Part shown: in pieces, positions 6,716-7,421 of the stretch
Position numbering within the stretch: position 1 is the first letter of the stretch
Layout of the letters: every line of letters starts with the position of its first letter
Assembly (NCBI GenBank): GCA_934643535.1
Contig: CAKUCE010000155.1
Location: 1-7,421 of the forward strand
Length of the DNA: 7,421 nt
Direction: 5' to 3'
Origin: an uncultured Clostridia bacterium
Lineage (GTDB): Bacteria; Bacillota; Clostridia; Christensenellales; Aristaeellaceae
The notes under the pieces: model-generated
Database searches by the model: none
Seen by the model: only the letters and a program-made list of their open reading frames with translations
Told to the model about the DNA's origin: nothing
Made by a program: the position numbers and the translations under genes

Positions 6716-6955
6716 ATGAGCGGAGTTCTCATCAGCGAGACCACCCGGGAGGAGCGGGAGCGGCTGGTAGCCGAGTCGCTCGGGAATGTGGACGTTGCCT
6801 GCGACGGCTGTGCCGCAGGCGTGATCGAAATGTATCAGGACTACATCGACGGCAGGAAGGAGCTGCGGGAGGTCAACATGGAGTACCGGGCGCGGTACGT
6901 TTCAGGGATGGAAGGGGCCCCACGCGGCGGGTGTCCCTATCCCGGAGGGGAATGA
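6716..6955 (+). CDS. Small protein of unknown function, C-terminal end inside repeat DNA
   Basis: I do not firmly recognise this 79-residue protein. It begins MSGVLISETTREERERLVAE and has a charged helical N-terminal half, a CxxC motif at Cys29/Cys32 (ACDGC), and the segment MYQDYIDGRKELREVNMEYR (39-58). It resembles small clostridial proteins of similar length with a conserved DTT-EER start and a YIDG-EL block, but I cannot name a function. GGGAGG (6705-6710) lies five bases before the ATG and the gene follows the dipeptidase stop by 14 bases, so it is probably translated from the same message. The last 14 or so residues (GAPRGGCPYPGGE) are Gly/Pro-rich and are encoded by DNA that looks like the edge of the repeat array, so the original end of the protein may have been replaced. 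The CxxC could bind metal or be redox-active; this is speculation. Confidence 0.7.
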   Translation: MSGVLISETTREERERLVAESLGNVDVACDGCAAGVIEMYQDYIDGRKELREVNMEYRARYVSGMEGAPRGGCPYPGGE

Positions 6956-7040
6956 ACGGGACAGGGCATATTCCCTTTCCCTATCGGGGGAATGACGCGC
7001 CGACTACGGCGTGGGTCGGGACTTGCCGTCCGAGGTGGTT

Positions 7041-7110
7041 CTCGCCAGCTTCGGTGTCCGAAGGTTTCCAAAGGGCGAGCGGAAAGCCCTTTGGTGCGCC
7101 CGCAGGCGCA
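7041..7110. repeat. Repeat core, copy in unit A
   Basis: Seventy bases match 7186-7255 at 68 positions. Three hairpins lie in order: CTTCGG-TGT-CCGAAG (7049-7063), CCAAAGGGC with GCCCTTTGG around a nine-base loop (7068-7094), and TGCGCC-CGCA-GGCGCA (7095-7110). All stems are perfect. Confidence 0.9.
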
Positions 7111-7185
7111 TGCCCCCTTACCCCAGATGGGGATGGACGCGCCGACTCCGGCGAGGGAGAGCCGGACTTGCCGTCCTATGGATTG

Positions 7186-7255
7186 CTCGCCAGCTTCGGT
7201 GCCCGAAGGTTTCCAAAGGGCGAGCGGAAAGCCCTTTGGTGCGCCCGCTGGCGCA
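7186..7255. repeat. Repeat core, copy in unit B
   Basis: This is the second copy of the 70-base core, with hairpins at 7194-7208, 7213-7239 and 7240-7255. The only differences from copy A are 7202 (C for T) and 7249 (T for A), each within a hairpin loop. An alternative pairing GCTCGCC (7185-7191) with GGCGAGC (7219-7225) would compete with the first two hairpins. Confidence 0.9.
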
Positions 7256-7328
7256 TACCCCTGCCCCTGGCGGGGATGGACGCGCCGACTACGGCGCGGG
7301 AGCAGGGCTTGCAGCCCTATGGGGCGTT

Positions 7329-7362
7329 CACACTTTTCTTTCGATGGCGAAAGAAAAGTGTG
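7329..7362. repeat. Perfect 15-bp inverted repeat in unit C
   Basis: CACACTTTTCTTTCG (7329-7343) and its exact reverse complement (7348-7362) flank the loop ATGG. There is no T tract after the stem on either strand, so it is not a standard intrinsic terminator. Its A+T-rich arms differ from the G+C-rich palindromes of units A and B, so it appears to be a separate element inserted into or joined to the array. Confidence 0.9.
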
Positions 7363-7421
7363 CAAAAGAAAGCCAGCGGCACGGCGACTCCGGGAAAAAG
7401 CCCTTTACTGCCCATTTTTGA

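Larger units (their letters stand above)
6913..7421. repeat. Palindrome-rich tandem repeat array, period about 143 bp
   Basis: This stretch holds no gene I can support. Inter-unit boundaries repeat as a CCC(C)-N4-GGG(G) palindrome at 6979-6988, 7121-7132 and 7264-7275 with a different loop each time (TATC, AGAT, TGGC). Each is followed by a GACGCGCCGAC block at 6994, 7136 and 7279. Units A (6979-7120) and B (7121-7263) are complete. Unit C (7264-7421) keeps only the first third and then diverges. A degenerate boundary copy at 6932-6955 overlaps the end of the small gene. The sequence is almost all short perfect hairpins. The array continues or decays to the right edge, where GGCGACTCCGG (7384-7394) looks like a remnant of the same motif. 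This resembles REP/BIME-type intergenic repeats in style. A structured RNA is the alternative. Confidence 0.85.

Noticed and set aside
6958..6981. Terminator of the dipeptidase-small gene operon
   Set aside because: GGGACAGGG and CCCTTTCCC form a hairpin with one mismatch and a CATATT loop, but no T tract follows. I see no standard intrinsic terminator for this operon; the repeats may serve that purpose.
6937..7365. Minus-strand open frame through the repeat array
   Set aside because: It lies wholly inside palindromic repeats, is compositionally biased and has no ribosome site or family motif.
7011..7421. Plus-strand open frame through the repeat array
   Set aside because: The two 70-base cores are 145 bases apart, so the same repeat is read in two different frames and gives unrelated peptides. 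This shows that selection is not on a protein. There is no ribosome site.
6979..7421. CRISPR array
   Set aside because: The units are about 143 bp with palindromic boundaries and near-identical interiors. There are no short repeats separated by unique spacers, and no cas genes are seen.

Overview
The window looks like chromosomal DNA from a GC-rich, gut-dwelling Gram-positive of class Clostridia. An Oscillospirales/Ruminococcaceae-type organism is the best guess. The reasons are strong AGGAGG-like ribosome sites before every gene, SigA-type promoters, intrinsic terminators with T tracts, a clostridial-type bile salt hydrolase and a BmrCD/LmrCD-type ABC exporter. This is inference from style and gene content; there is no rRNA or marker gene to place it.

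Layout. Positions 1-2452 (minus strand) hold a two-gene operon for a heterodimeric ABC multidrug exporter. The first gene is complete (2452 to 710). The second starts in a TAATG stop/start overlap and runs off the left edge. Its promoter (TTGACT, 17 bp, TATAAT) lies at 2518-2546, with an inverted repeat just downstream that could be an operator. Next, also on minus, is a MATE efflux gene (4005 to 2644) closed by a clean terminator at 2596-2629. Then, on minus, comes a choloylglycine/bile salt hydrolase (5078 to 4104) with a long terminator hairpin at 4037-4073. A candidate promoter for the MATE gene overlaps that hairpin. A 156-bp divergent control region (5079-5234) carries back-to-back promoters. 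On plus follow a C69-family dipeptidase (5235-6701) and, 14 bp later, a small unknown gene (6716-6955).

From about 6913 to the right edge is an array of palindromic tandem repeats with a period near 143 bp. It holds no convincing gene. The two complete units differ in their 70-bp core at only two bases, and both fall in hairpin loops. A third, divergent unit keeps an equivalent hairpin with changed but still pairing bases, and carries an extra 15-bp perfect stem.

How it may fit together. The bile salt hydrolase frees taurine or glycine and toxic unconjugated bile acids. The MATE pump and the ABC exporter next to it belong to families that export amphipathic drugs, and LmrCD-type exporters are known to expel cholate. 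A bile hydrolysis-and-efflux neighbourhood is therefore a reasonable hypothesis, although the three minus-strand units appear to have separate promoters. The dipeptidase belongs to the same Ntn (N-terminal nucleophile) cysteine-hydrolase clan as the bile salt hydrolase, and the two share one control region. I see no clearly new gene system; the most unusual object is the structured repeat array at the right end.
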